64,000 bases of DNA from Streptomyces sp. BK239 (GTDB lineage Bacteria > Actinomycetota > Actinomycetes > Streptomycetales > Streptomycetaceae): assembly GCF_004217285.1 (NCBI RefSeq), contig NZ_SHKS01000004.1, positions 512,921-576,920 of the forward strand, read 5' to 3'. The notes beneath the pieces are model-generated. The model worked only from the letters and a program-made list of their open reading frames with translations, was not told where the DNA came from and ran no database searches. Of the stretch, positions 15,873 to 24,043 are shown piece by piece. The position numbers were made by a program, and so were the translations under genes. Positions within the stretch are counted from its first letter, which is position 1. Every line of letters starts with the position of its first letter.

Positions 15873-16565
15873 TCAGCCCACGAGCTCCAGCACCGGCCGC
15901 AGCCCGCAGGGCCGGTCCGCCACCGGCAGGTGATCCACGAAGTGGACCGCGCAGCCCAACTGCGCGGCACCGCCGTCGGCCCTGCGGTCGTCGCCCACCA
16001 TCAGCGTCGTCCGCGGATCGACGCCGAGCCTCTCGCACGCCGTCGCGAACAGCAGTGGGTCCGGCTTCTGGACGCCGTGCTCATACGACAGGACGTACGC
16101 GTCGACGAACGGGTCGAGACCGTGCTCGCGGAACACCGGACGCGGATCCCAGCCGATGTTGCTCACCACGCCCACCCGGATGCCACGCTCGCGCAGCGCG
16201 CCCAGCACCTCGGAGGCGTCCGGGTACGGGGTCCATGCGGCCGGCGTCATGTGCCGGTCGTACAGCGCGTCGTGCAGGGCCGGGTCGGGCAGCGGGACCT
16301 GGCGGGAGAGCCCGGTGTACGCGGCCCGGTGCAGCTCGGCGCTCCGGTCCCGATCCCGCCACAGCCCGACCAGCTCCTCGGGCACCCGCACGGGAGGCGC
16401 GCCGCCCGGCAGCGCCCCGGCCGCCTCCAGCGCCCGCGCCGCGTCCGCCACTTCCTCCTCGTCCGGCGCGGCACCGGCAGCGTCCAGCACGGCACGCAGC
16501 CAGGCCTCGGTGGACTCGATGCGGAAGAGGGTGCCGGAGAAGTCGAACAGCACGGCTGTGGTCAT
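15873..16565 (-). CDS. HAD-superfamily hydrolase
   Basis: A 230-residue HAD hydrolase. Motif I is VLFDFSGTLF, with a phosphate-accepting Asp (residue 8) and Ser in place of the second common residue (DFSGT rather than DFDGT). Motif II is GVVSNIGWD, motif III the HGVQKPDPLLF lysine, and motif IV is MVGDDRRADGGAAQLG. The changed second motif I residue occurs in several actinobacterial subfamilies and may alter the leaving-group acid, so phosphatase activity is less certain. The substrate is unknown. The start at 16565 has no clear Shine-Dalgarno. Confidence 0.88.
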   Translation of the reverse strand: MTTAVLFDFSGTLFRIESTEAWLRAVLDAAGAAPDEEEVADAARALEAAGALPGGAPPVRVPEELVGLWRDRDRSAELHRAAYTGLSRQVPLPDPALHDALYDRHMTPAAWTPYPDASEVLGALRERGIRVGVVSNIGWDPRPVFREHGLDPFVDAYVLSYEHGVQKPDPLLFATACERLGVDPRTTLMVGDDRRADGGAAQLGCAVHFVDHLPVADRPCGLRPVLELVG

Positions 16566-16677
16566 GCGATCGATCTTACGGAGCCGGCGAGTCGGCCTTC
16601 CAGAGGCGTGAAGAACATCGGGCCTGACCGGCCGTCGTACGCCCGCGGGCCCTCGAGGGCATCGCCGTCGCGGCGCG

Positions 16678-17349
16678 TCACGGCCGCCAGCGGACGTGGG
16701 CCGCGATCGCCAGGGCGACCAGCGCCGCGCCCAGCAGCCAGCCACCCAGGACGTCCGTGGCCCAGTGGACGCCCAGCCAGATCCGGGTCAGACCCACGCC
16801 CACCGCGGAGACCACCGCCACCGCGACCGCCGTACGCCACAGAGCCGGGCTCACGCTCTCGCGGCGCAGGATCCACAGGACGAGACCGAGGGCGACGACG
16901 GCCGTGAGGGCGTGGCCGGACGGGTAGGCCGCGTAGTGGGCGGAGTCGACCGGGTCGGGCCAGACCGGGCGCGCGCGGCCGACGGCGGCCTTCATGGCCT
17001 GCTGGACGACCGTGCCCACCGCCGACGTCGTCACCAGCCACGCCGCCGTCCACCACGCGCCTCGGCGCCACACCAGCCACACGGCGACCGCCGCGCACAG
17101 CAGCCGCATGACCAGCGGGTCCCAGACCCAGTCGGTGAGCACACGGCAGACCTGTGTCACGTCGGGGTCGGCGACGGCCCAGCGGTGGGTGGTGCGGGCG
17201 ATGTCGCCGTCCACGGACATCAGCGGACGCCACTCCGCCACGACAAGGAGCATGAGCAGCAGGGAGGACAGCCCCAGGACCAGCGCGGCGCGCAATGCCG
17301 TGCGGTACGGCGAGGGGGCGGGCGGGGAGTCGACGGACGGCGAGTGCAT
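16678..17349 (-). CDS. PAP2-family membrane phosphatase
   Basis: The 223-residue protein has about six membrane helices and the three PAP2 motifs in order: KAAVGRARP, then YPSGHALT, then GLTRIWLGVHWATDVLGG. The catalytic histidines lie in PSGH and GVHW. Relatives dephosphorylate lipid substrates such as phosphatidic acid or undecaprenyl pyrophosphate at the membrane. It shares its direction with the upstream M56 peptidase gene (gap 83 bp), but a functional link is not evident. Confidence 0.92.
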   Translation of the reverse strand: MHSPSVDSPPAPSPYRTALRAALVLGLSSLLLMLLVVAEWRPLMSVDGDIARTTHRWAVADPDVTQVCRVLTDWVWDPLVMRLLCAAVAVWLVWRRGAWWTAAWLVTTSAVGTVVQQAMKAAVGRARPVWPDPVDSAHYAAYPSGHALTAVVALGLVLWILRRESVSPALWRTAVAVAVVSAVGVGLTRIWLGVHWATDVLGGWLLGAALVALAIAAHVRWRP

Positions 17350-17432
17350 GCCCTGATCCTTGCCCGCGTCGGGAGTTCGAAGCCTACCCGGGGGCCGGTC
17401 GTGGACTCTCCCGCTCTCCCGCGCGGCGATCC

Positions 17433-18368
17433 TCAGCCGAGCGCCCGCAGTCCCGGCACCAGCGTCACCGCAACCGGGATCACCGGAACCAGCGCGGCCG
17501 TCGCCGTCAGCCCGAGCCGGCGGGACGCGCTCAGCCGGTCGGGAGGCGTCAGCAGCCGCCGGACCCGCAGCGGCACGTGCGCGTGCGGGGCGGGGGAGGG
17601 GCCGAAGACACCCCGGTCCTCGTTGAGTTCGACGAGGGCGAGCGCGGTCGTCAGCCGGCCGAAGCGGCGGGAGGCCATGTCGTCGGCGGAGAGTTCGACC
17701 AGGCGGTGCATCTCGTCGCGGAACGCGGCGAACACCGGCACCTGCGGAAACCCGTTCGCCAGCGCGGCCGAGCAGTGCAGCAGCCAGTCGTGCCGCGCCT
17801 GGGCGTGACCCTGCTCATGGGCCAGCACCGCATCAAGCTGACGACCTTTCAGTCGACGCAACGCGGCTGTCGTCACCACGAGTTGAGGCGTTCCGTCGGC
17901 CAGCCATGACGCCTCGGGCCGCTCGTCCTCCAGCACCACCAGCTGTCCCGGGGTCGCCGCCTCGCCCGGCAACAGCGGTGCCCGCAGCCGCAGTTCGGCC
18001 CGACGGCGGCGCTGCCCCGACCGCGCGCGGGCGACCTCACGTACGAGCATCGCCCCGCTCCACAGCCCCGCGCACGCCAGAGCCGTCGCGGTCGCCGCCG
18101 CCCAGGGCCCGCTCGCGCTCAGCGCGTACGCCTCCACGACGCCGCTCGGGGCCGACGCGAAGACGTGCCCGCGCACCGCCTGCCAGGCCGCCGCCGCGCT
18201 CAGCGTCATCGACAGGGCGCAGCACAGCAGCACCGCCGCCACGACGCACTGCCACGTCCACAGCGCCACCACCGGTTCACGGTCCGGCCAGTCGGCCCGC
18301 GCGAGCAGCCGGGGACCGGCCACGGCGGTCAGGGCGCCGAGCAGGAGCAGGACCGCGGGGACCATCAT
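17433..18368 (-). CDS. M56-family (BlaR1-like) membrane metallopeptidase
   Basis: This 311-residue membrane protein has three N-terminal hydrophobic segments (residues about 3-20, 40-65 and 85-110), a cytoplasmic region with the zinc motif HEQGH (residues 184-188), a probable third ligand in VELSADDMA, and a last hydrophobic segment near the C-terminus. M56 peptidases usually pair with a BlaI/CopY-type repressor that they cleave or relieve. No such repressor is encoded in the 8 kb on either side, which is unusual. The upstream neighbour on the same strand is a DUF5134 membrane protein. An ATG-ATG pair at 18363-18368 leaves the exact start uncertain by one codon. Confidence 0.88.
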   Translation of the reverse strand: MMVPAVLLLLGALTAVAGPRLLARADWPDREPVVALWTWQCVVAAVLLCCALSMTLSAAAAWQAVRGHVFASAPSGVVEAYALSASGPWAAATATALACAGLWSGAMLVREVARARSGQRRRRAELRLRAPLLPGEAATPGQLVVLEDERPEASWLADGTPQLVVTTAALRRLKGRQLDAVLAHEQGHAQARHDWLLHCSAALANGFPQVPVFAAFRDEMHRLVELSADDMASRRFGRLTTALALVELNEDRGVFGPSPAPHAHVPLRVRRLLTPPDRLSASRRLGLTATAALVPVIPVAVTLVPGLRALG

Positions 18369-18471
18369 GGGCAGCACCCTATGAGCGGCGTACCGCGCTC
18401 GGGTACGGCTCACCGGGGCAAAGTGACGCACACCACGGTTGTCCGGCCGGTGGTGGGGGAAGGTCGGGCGC

Positions 18472-19038
18472 TCACATCGTCAGCAGCATCGCCAGCATGC
18501 CGATGCCCATCGACAGGCGGCATGCGCGCGCGAGTTCGGGGCGGTCGCCCCATGCGACGACGCCCGCCGGCCCGCCGCCCGCGGGCAGCAGTCGCACCCC
18601 GGAGACGAGGACGTACGCGGCGAAATAGAGCAGCAGCGCGCCCGTGAGCAGCGGGACCCCCGAGCCGCCGTGCGCCGCGCCGGCGTCCGCGTGGGCGGGG
18701 GAGTGGTGCGCGGCGGGCGAGGCCATCGCCACCGCCATGTAGACCATGGCCGCGGAACCCACCAGGTGGTGCAGGTGGTGGGCGTCGGAACGGGCGGCCC
18801 ACAGCGCGCGCAGAGCGGCGGCGCCGAAGACCGCCGCGTACAGCGGCCAGGCCCACCCCGGCGGGGTGAACGCCGCCGCGGGCATTGACATCACGGCCAT
18901 GCCGAAGCCCATGAACGCCTCACCGCCCGCGGCGCGGCGCTGCCGCTCGTCGCCGCTGCGCATGCGCAGCAGACAGTAGGCGCCCGTGGCCGCACACAGC
19001 ACGACCAGCAGCCAGCCGGGCGAAGCCGGACCGTGCAC
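18472..19038 (-). CDS. DUF5134 membrane protein
   Basis: The 188-residue protein begins with GTG at 19038 (VHGPASPGWLLVVLCAATGAY), preceded by GGGAGG. It has about five membrane helices with His-rich loops: RSDAHHLHHLVGSAAMVYMAVAM and SPAAHHSPAHADAG, a pattern of DUF5134. The histidines could bind copper or another metal, but this is speculation. The gap to the following M56 gene is 103 bp on the same strand, so the two may be co-transcribed. Confidence 0.85.
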   Translation of the reverse strand: MHGPASPGWLLVVLCAATGAYCLLRMRSGDERQRRAAGGEAFMGFGMAVMSMPAAAFTPPGWAWPLYAAVFGAAALRALWAARSDAHHLHHLVGSAAMVYMAVAMASPAAHHSPAHADAGAAHGGSGVPLLTGALLLYFAAYVLVSGVRLLPAGGGPAGVVAWGDRPELARACRLSMGIGMLAMLLTM

Positions 19039-19192
19039 GCGCACCTCCCCGCTCGACGATCGGTCGAGGGATGCGATGCCCAAGGCGCGCGGCGCGCACC
19101 CGAGCGCACGGGTGTAAACGGGGAGCGTTCGACGGGGGCGCGCCCGGTGCGGGTGGCCTGGTGTGACGGAGGCGGCGCCGGGGACCGTATCT

Positions 19193-19225
19193 TTCATGAG
19201 TAAAACACCTGTTAAATTAGTTCTC
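19193..19225. promoter_or_regulatory. AT-rich island immediately before the FUSC gene
   Basis: The stretch around AGTAAAACACCTGTTAAATT (19199-19218) is the most AT-rich in this part of the window and abuts the preferred ATG. It may hold a promoter for a leaderless or short-leader message and a site for the MarR protein encoded downstream. No perfect dyad is seen. Confidence 0.35.
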
Positions 19226-20959
19226 ATGAGCAGTGCGACCCCTCGGCGTCCCCGTCCCCCCGCCCGCCTCCCGCTCGCCGGCGCCCTGCGGCTCGGCCGC
19301 CCCTCCGACATCTGGTTCAAGCCCGCACTGAGCGTGGTCGCCGCGGTCGCCCCGCCCAACCTCACCCTGCTGGCCCTCGACCGCCTCGACCTGGCCATGT
19401 ACACGATGGCCGGGTCCCTGTGCGCCCTGTACGCCCACAACCGCCCCTACGCGGCCCGGGCGCGCGCACTGGCGTGGGTGGTCCTCGGAATGACCGGCGG
19501 GCTCGCCGTCGCCCTGCTCACGGCGTCGCTCACCGCGAACGCGGTCGTCCTCGTCACTGTCGGCGCCCTCCTCGCCGCCGTGCAGAAGGCGCTGTGCGAC
19601 GCCACCCGCGTCGGGCCGCCGGGCAACATCGTCCTCACCTTCATCAGCTCCGCCACGCTGTTCGTGCCGCAGACCCCCGGGCAGATCCCCGGGCACCTCG
19701 CCCTGGCCCTCGCCGCGGGCGCCTGGGCCTGGCTGATCGGCATGGCGCCAGGACCGGCGCGCCCCCACGGGCCCGAGCGCCGCGCCACTGCCCAGGCCCT
19801 GAACGCCGCCGCCGCGTACGCCGCCGCACACGGTGACTCCGCCGGCAGCCCGGTCGCCGGCGCGGCCGGCGCTCAGGACGGACACGCACACGCGCGTGCC
19901 GCCGCCGCTGCCGCCGTGCACGCCGCCTGGCAGACCCTGCTGTGGGCACGCGACAGCGAGCCCCGCCGCGCCTTGCAGCGGCTCCTGGTCCGCGCCGAGG
20001 TCGCGCTCGCCGCGCCCGCCGACAGCGACCCGGAGCGGCTGCGCGCCTGGGCACGGCGACTGCGCGGCACCGGTACGGTCCCGCGCCCCGACGACCTCGT
20101 GGACGACGACGAACTCCTGGGCCTGGACGCCACGCTCGCCGTCGGACAGCCCCCGCTGTGGCGTCGCCTCGGCCCCCTCGCCCCGCTCGCCGTCCGCACC
20201 GCTCTCGGCTGCGCACTCGCCGGGTACGTCGCGCTCGCCCTCGGGATCGGCCGGCCCTACTGGGCCCTGGTCACCGCCGCGTCCCTCTACCAGGCGAACG
20301 TCACCCTCACCTGGAGCCGGGGCCTCCAGCGCGTCGTCGGCAACCTCGTCGGCGTGCTCGCCTACGCGGCCCTCGTCCCGGTGGCCCACTTCCACCAGGC
20401 GGCCCTGGTCCTCGTCTGCCTGGCCCTGAACTTCGGCGCCGAGGCGCTGATCAGCCGCAACTACTGGCTCGGCAGCGTCTGTGTGACACCGATGGCCCTG
20501 CTGATCACCGAGTTCGCCCGCCACCAGGACGCGGGCGAACTGATCACCGAGCGGGTCGTGGACACCCTCGTCGGCGCGCTGGTCGGATTCGCCGCCGCCG
20601 TCGCCGTCACCAACCGCCGCGCCGGCGACCGGCTCGGGCAGGCCCTGACAGCCGCCGAGCGCGCCCGCGCGGACGTCGCCCTGCTCCTTGCCGAGTCGCA
20701 GCAGCAGCCGCGGCCGCGTCCCGCTCCGGACGCCCTGGAGTCCGCCCGCCGTTCGCTCGCGGCCGCCCTGGTCCACCTGCGTACCACCGCCGACGCCGCC
20801 GCCGGCGAGTGGTGGCAGCGCGCCCTTCCCGAGGAGCGGGTGATGGCGGTCGAACAAGCCGGACACCGTACGCTCGCGGCGACGGCCCGCCGCCAGAAAC
20901 TCCTGGCCCGGACCGCGGTCAGGGACACGAGCGCAGAAGCGGAGGCCACACGGCCATGA
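19226..20959 (+). CDS. FUSC-family (aromatic acid exporter-like) membrane protein
   Basis: The 577-residue protein has two hydrophobic blocks of about five helices each (residues about 30-170 and 320-460) separated by soluble helical regions, the layout of FUSC/AaeB/YccS proteins. A recognisable stretch is IGRPYWALVTAASLYQANVTL and, later, NYWLGSVCVTPMALLI. These proteins export aromatic or toxic compounds or act as channels. An ATG at 19196 would add ten residues including a TTA codon (MSKTPVKLVL), but that segment looks like promoter DNA. The stop overlaps the start of a MarR gene by four bases (ATGA), so the two are translationally coupled. Confidence 0.85.
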   Translation: MSSATPRRPRPPARLPLAGALRLGRPSDIWFKPALSVVAAVAPPNLTLLALDRLDLAMYTMAGSLCALYAHNRPYAARARALAWVVLGMTGGLAVALLTASLTANAVVLVTVGALLAAVQKALCDATRVGPPGNIVLTFISSATLFVPQTPGQIPGHLALALAAGAWAWLIGMAPGPARPHGPERRATAQALNAAAAYAAAHGDSAGSPVAGAAGAQDGHAHARAAAAAAVHAAWQTLLWARDSEPRRALQRLLVRAEVALAAPADSDPERLRAWARRLRGTGTVPRPDDLVDDDELLGLDATLAVGQPPLWRRLGPLAPLAVRTALGCALAGYVALALGIGRPYWALVTAASLYQANVTLTWSRGLQRVVGNLVGVLAYAALVPVAHFHQAALVLVCLALNFGAEALISRNYWLGSVCVTPMALLITEFARHQDAGELITERVVDTLVGALVGFAAAVAVTNRRAGDRLGQALTAAERARADVALLLAESQQQPRPRPAPDALESARRSLAAALVHLRTTADAAAGEWWQRALPEERVMAVEQAGHRTLAATARRQKLLARTAVRDTSAEAEATRP

Positions 20960-21972
20960 CGGCGACCCACGGACGGCCGACGGGCGGCGAGGGCGAGCGC
21001 GGGGCGACCCCGGACGGGAGCCGAGCATCGAGCACGGACAAGCTCCGGCATGAAGCGCCTCCGGCGCTCCGGAAGCCGACCTCAGGCCGGGGCCACGCGC
21101 AGCCCGCCGACGCGCGCGGGCAGCAGGCCGCCGGCGCGGAGCGGGGGGCTCCCGTGGAGGCGGGGCAGCAGGCCGCCGGCATGGCCCCGGGGGTTCCTGC
21201 GGAGGCGGGGCAGCAGGCCGCCGGCACGGCCCCGGGGGTTCCTGCGGAGGCGGGGCAGCAGCCCGGTGCGGACCGGGGGGCTTCTGCGGAGGCGGGGCAG
21301 CAGGCCGCCGACACGGACCCCCGGGCTCCTGCGGACGCGGGACAGCAGGTCGCCGGCACAGACCCGCGGACCCACCCGGACATGGCGCAGTCGGCCTCCG
21401 GCACGGCACAACCGGTGTCCGCGCGCGGCCCCCGGCTTACCGAACCGCAGGCGTCCGCCCAAGGCCTCCGCGCCGACACCGTCGCCGCCGTGGTCCGGCA
21501 GTGGCGAGCCGTGCGGCCCGACCTCGACACCGGGCCCATGGAGATCATCGGCCGGGTCAACCGCTGCGCGGCCCTCCTCCAGCAGGCCGAGGACGCCCCG
21601 CTGCGCCGCGCCGGTCTCAGCCGGCCCGAGTTCGACCTGCTGGGCGCGCTGCGCCGCACCGGCCACGAGCTGACCCCCGGCGAACTGGCCCGGGAGACCT
21701 TCTCCTCGGGCGCCGCCGTCACCAAGCGCGTCAAGCAGCTGACCGAACGCGGCCTGGTGGAGCGCCGCGTGGACACCCGCGACCGCCGTGTCGCCCATGT
21801 GCGCCTCACCGACGCCGGCCGCGACCTCGTCGACGGCGTCCTGCCCGAGCAACTCGCCTACGAGAGGGCCGTGCTGTCCGCCCTGGACGGCACCCGGCAG
21901 GGCGAACTGGCCGATCTGCTGGGCGAGTTGCTGAGCCGCCTGGAAGGACACATGCGGAACTTCACCCTCTGA
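20956..21972 (+). CDS. MarR-family regulator with a long repeat-bearing N-terminal extension
   Basis: The product is 338 residues, more than twice a usual MarR protein. Residues about 172-338 are a normal MarR winged helix: LSRPEFDLLGALRRTG, LTPGELARETFSSGAAVTKRVKQLTERGLVERRVD and RRVAHVRLTDAG. The first 170 residues are low complexity and hold seven tandem units of 14-16 residues with the core AGQQAAG (residues 50-154). The ATG overlaps the FUSC stop and has GGAGG 10 bases upstream, which supports the long form. The extension looks disordered and Pro/Ala/Gln-rich. It probably represses the FUSC operon; the purpose of the repeats is unknown. Confidence 0.82.
   Translation: MTATHGRPTGGEGERGATPDGSRASSTDKLRHEAPPALRKPTSGRGHAQPADARGQQAAGAERGAPVEAGQQAAGMAPGVPAEAGQQAAGTAPGVPAEAGQQPGADRGASAEAGQQAADTDPRAPADAGQQVAGTDPRTHPDMAQSASGTAQPVSARGPRLTEPQASAQGLRADTVAAVVRQWRAVRPDLDTGPMEIIGRVNRCAALLQQAEDAPLRRAGLSRPEFDLLGALRRTGHELTPGELARETFSSGAAVTKRVKQLTERGLVERRVDTRDRRVAHVRLTDAGRDLVDGVLPEQLAYERAVLSALDGTRQGELADLLGELLSRLEGHMRNFTL
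21103..21417 (+). repeat. Seven in-frame tandem repeats of 42-48 bp in the MarR gene
   Basis: Units encode PVEAGQQAAGMAPGV-like peptides of 16, 15, 15, 14, 15, 15 and 15 residues. The third and second units are almost identical at DNA level, and divergence increases outward. All length changes are multiples of three, so the reading frame is kept. Confidence 0.85.
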
Positions 21973-22011
21973 CCCCCTCGCGCCGACGGAACGTCCCGGG
22001 GACCAGGTGGC

Positions 22012-22404
22012 TCACAGGCCCGGCCGGTACCGCAGCGGATGGTCGGCCGGGACCTCCACCAGCACGACCGGCGTCCCGTCCGGGTCCTCGACCCACATCT
22101 CGACCAGGCCCCACGGCTCCCGCACCGGCTCCCGGACCACCCGCGCGCCCTTGGCGAGCAGCTCCTCGTGCGCCGCCGCCACGTCCGCGACCTGCATCCA
22201 CAGCCGCACGGCGGGGTCCGGCGGGCTCTCCGCACGCCCCGAGACCTCCAGGAAGCCGCCGCCGAGGAAGTAGACGGTGCCGCGCTCCGGCCCCGTCCCG
22301 AACTCGCGGTAGACGGCGAGGCCGAGCTGCTCCCCGTAGAAGACGCGGGAACGCTCCGGGTCGGTGGGACGGAGCAGGATCCGGCTGCTGAGTACATGCA
22401 CCAT
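22012..22404 (-). CDS. VOC-superfamily (glyoxalase-like) protein
   Basis: A 130-residue single VOC unit beginning MVHVLSSRILLRPTDPERSRVFYGEQLGL and ending with the usual metal-side strand MWVEDPDGTPVVLVEVPADH. The chain shows the beta-alpha-beta-beta-beta pattern twice (RVFYGEQLGLAVY, then VADVAAAHEELLAKGARVV). The family includes glyoxalases, dioxygenases and resistance proteins; substrate and metal dependence cannot be told here. The start at 22404 gives the normal VOC N-terminus. It is convergent with the MarR gene. Confidence 0.88.
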   Translation of the reverse strand: MVHVLSSRILLRPTDPERSRVFYGEQLGLAVYREFGTGPERGTVYFLGGGFLEVSGRAESPPDPAVRLWMQVADVAAAHEELLAKGARVVREPVREPWGLVEMWVEDPDGTPVVLVEVPADHPLRYRPGL

Positions 22405-22523
22405 GCGACGGGAGCATAGGGGCCGTTCAGCAGGCGCCGGGTTAGGCTCGGCGCTGCACCCGCCGGGCGCACGGCGCGAGCCGCGCCCCGCCCCGAACGA
22501 CATCGCAGACCGGAGACCGTCGT

Positions 22524-23063
22524 ATGGACACCACCGCCACCGCGCTCACCTTCCGCGACGCCGTCGACACCGACGTGGACGCTCTGGTCGGCCTCGTCGA
22601 GTCGGCCTACCGCGGGGACTCCAGCCGGGCCGGGTGGACCACGGAGGCGGACATACTCCAGGGGCAGCGAACCGACCCCGAGGGCGTCCTGGAGATCGTC
22701 AAGTCGCCCGACGGCAAGGTCCTGGTCGCCGAGCGGGACGGCCGGATCGTCGCTTGCTGCCAGCTCGAACACCGCGGCGACCACGCCTACTTCGGGATGT
22801 TCGCGGTGAGCCCGACCGAGCAGGGTTCGGGCCTCGGCCGGACGGTGCTCACGCGGGCCGAGCGGCTGGCCCGCGAGACCTGGGGCGCCACCGAGATGCA
22901 CATGACGGTGATCTCGGTGCGCGAGGAGCTGATCGCCTGGTACGAGCGGCGCGGCTACCGCCGTACGGGCCGGATGACGCCGTTCCCGTACGGCGACGAG
23001 CGGTTCGGCATCCCGCAGCGCGACGATCTCCAGTTCGAGCTGCTGGTCAAGGAACTCGCCTGA
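22524..23063 (+). CDS. GNAT-family N-acetyltransferase
   Basis: A 179-residue GNAT protein: N-terminal LTFRDAVDTDVDALVGLVESAYRG, the central HAYFGMFAVSPTEQGSGLGRTVL with the acetyl-CoA pyrophosphate loop (Q..GLGR), and the C-terminal WYERRGYRRTGRM. It would transfer acetyl from acetyl-CoA to an unknown amine. It is divergent from the VOC gene (start codons 120 bp apart). No signal or membrane segment is seen. Confidence 0.92.
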   Translation: MDTTATALTFRDAVDTDVDALVGLVESAYRGDSSRAGWTTEADILQGQRTDPEGVLEIVKSPDGKVLVAERDGRIVACCQLEHRGDHAYFGMFAVSPTEQGSGLGRTVLTRAERLARETWGATEMHMTVISVREELIAWYERRGYRRTGRMTPFPYGDERFGIPQRDDLQFELLVKELA

Positions 23064-23111
23064 CCGCCCCCCGCTGACCCGGGGAAGGCCTGCCCGACGC
23101 GGTGACCGCCC

Positions 23112-23795
23112 TTACGCCGTGAGACGGCCCGCCTGCTTGATCTCGGGCCGGTCGGTGGTCGCGCCGTCCAGCCCCAGGGCCCGTACGAGGCGCAGGTGCT
23201 CCGGCGTGTTGACCACCCAGCCGAAGATCCGCAAGCCCTGAGCGCGGGCCCGTTCGACGATCTCCAGGGTGAGCCGCCGGATGTCCAGGCACACCGTCGC
23301 GGCTCCCACGGCCACCGCGCGCTCGACGATGTCGACGCCGTACCGGCTGCCCACCAGGGCTGTACGCACCCCGGGGACCAGGCGGGTGATCTCGGCGACC
23401 GCCTCGTCGTGGAACGAGGACACCTCGACGCGGTCCACCAGGGCGCGCGCCCGCATCACCTCGGCGAGCGCCCGTGCCGCCCGCACGTCCTTGATCTCGG
23501 CCTGGACCGGCAGCGACACCGCCTCCAGGACCTCCTCGAACACCGGCACCCGCTCCCCGCGCCCCGCGTCGAGCGCACGCAGCTCGTCGAGCGTGTGGTC
23601 GGCGACCGGCCCGCTGCCGTCGGTCGTGCGGTCCACGTCCGCGTCGTGCATGACCACGAGCGCGCCGTCCTTGCTCAGGTGCAGATCGAGCTCCACGACG
23701 TCCAGGCCGGCCCGCTCGGCGGCGACGAACGAGCGGAGGGTGTTCTCGGGCTCGACGCCCATCACGCCGCGGTGACCGATGGTGAGGAGGTTCAC
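23112..23795 (-). CDS. Glycerophosphodiester phosphodiesterase (GDPD)
   Basis: The 227-residue TIM-barrel protein starts with GTG (VNLLTIGHRGVMG). Catalytic elements of GDPD enzymes are present in order: GHRG with the first catalytic His, EPENTLRSF with the metal-binding Glu, VVELDLHLSKDGALVVMHD with the ExD pair and second His, and later PVQAEIKD. It hydrolyses glycerophosphodiesters to glycerol-3-phosphate and an alcohol. There is no signal peptide, so it probably acts in the cytoplasm. The Shine-Dalgarno is weak. Confidence 0.9.
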   Translation of the reverse strand: MNLLTIGHRGVMGVEPENTLRSFVAAERAGLDVVELDLHLSKDGALVVMHDADVDRTTDGSGPVADHTLDELRALDAGRGERVPVFEEVLEAVSLPVQAEIKDVRAARALAEVMRARALVDRVEVSSFHDEAVAEITRLVPGVRTALVGSRYGVDIVERAVAVGAATVCLDIRRLTLEIVERARAQGLRIFGWVVNTPEHLRLVRALGLDGATTDRPEIKQAGRLTA

Positions 23796-23943
23796 GACTG
23801 GACTCGCTTTCGTCGTCGGCTGCGCCGGGACCCGCGGCCGGGCGCCGGCGCGGGCAGATGTCTGCGCCGACGATCGCCTACCCCGTCGACCGTGGCGAAA
23901 GTCATGGCATACGTGAAGAGAAACAGGAAAAAGAGCGGTGACC

Positions 23944-24033
23944 ATGGATGTGCGCAGGATGATTTCCCGCACTCCCTCTTGCTGGAAGAAAGCTCGTATG
24001 CCTACGGTGTCCGTACGCAAGGTTCTTCAGTGA
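23944..24033 (+). CDS. Possible 29-residue ORF in the leader of the DUF6421 gene
   Basis: ATG 23944 to TGA 24033 encodes MDVRRMISRTPSCWKKARMP and nine more residues, ending 10 bp before the DUF6421 start, so its stop codon directly precedes that gene's Shine-Dalgarno. The peptide is basic and has one cysteine. It matches no leader family I know. The region is less GC-biased than its surroundings, fitting a 5' leader, so this may be a chance ORF. Confidence 0.2.
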   Translation: MDVRRMISRTPSCWKKARMPTVSVRKVLQ

Positions 24034-24043
24034 GGGATGGGAC

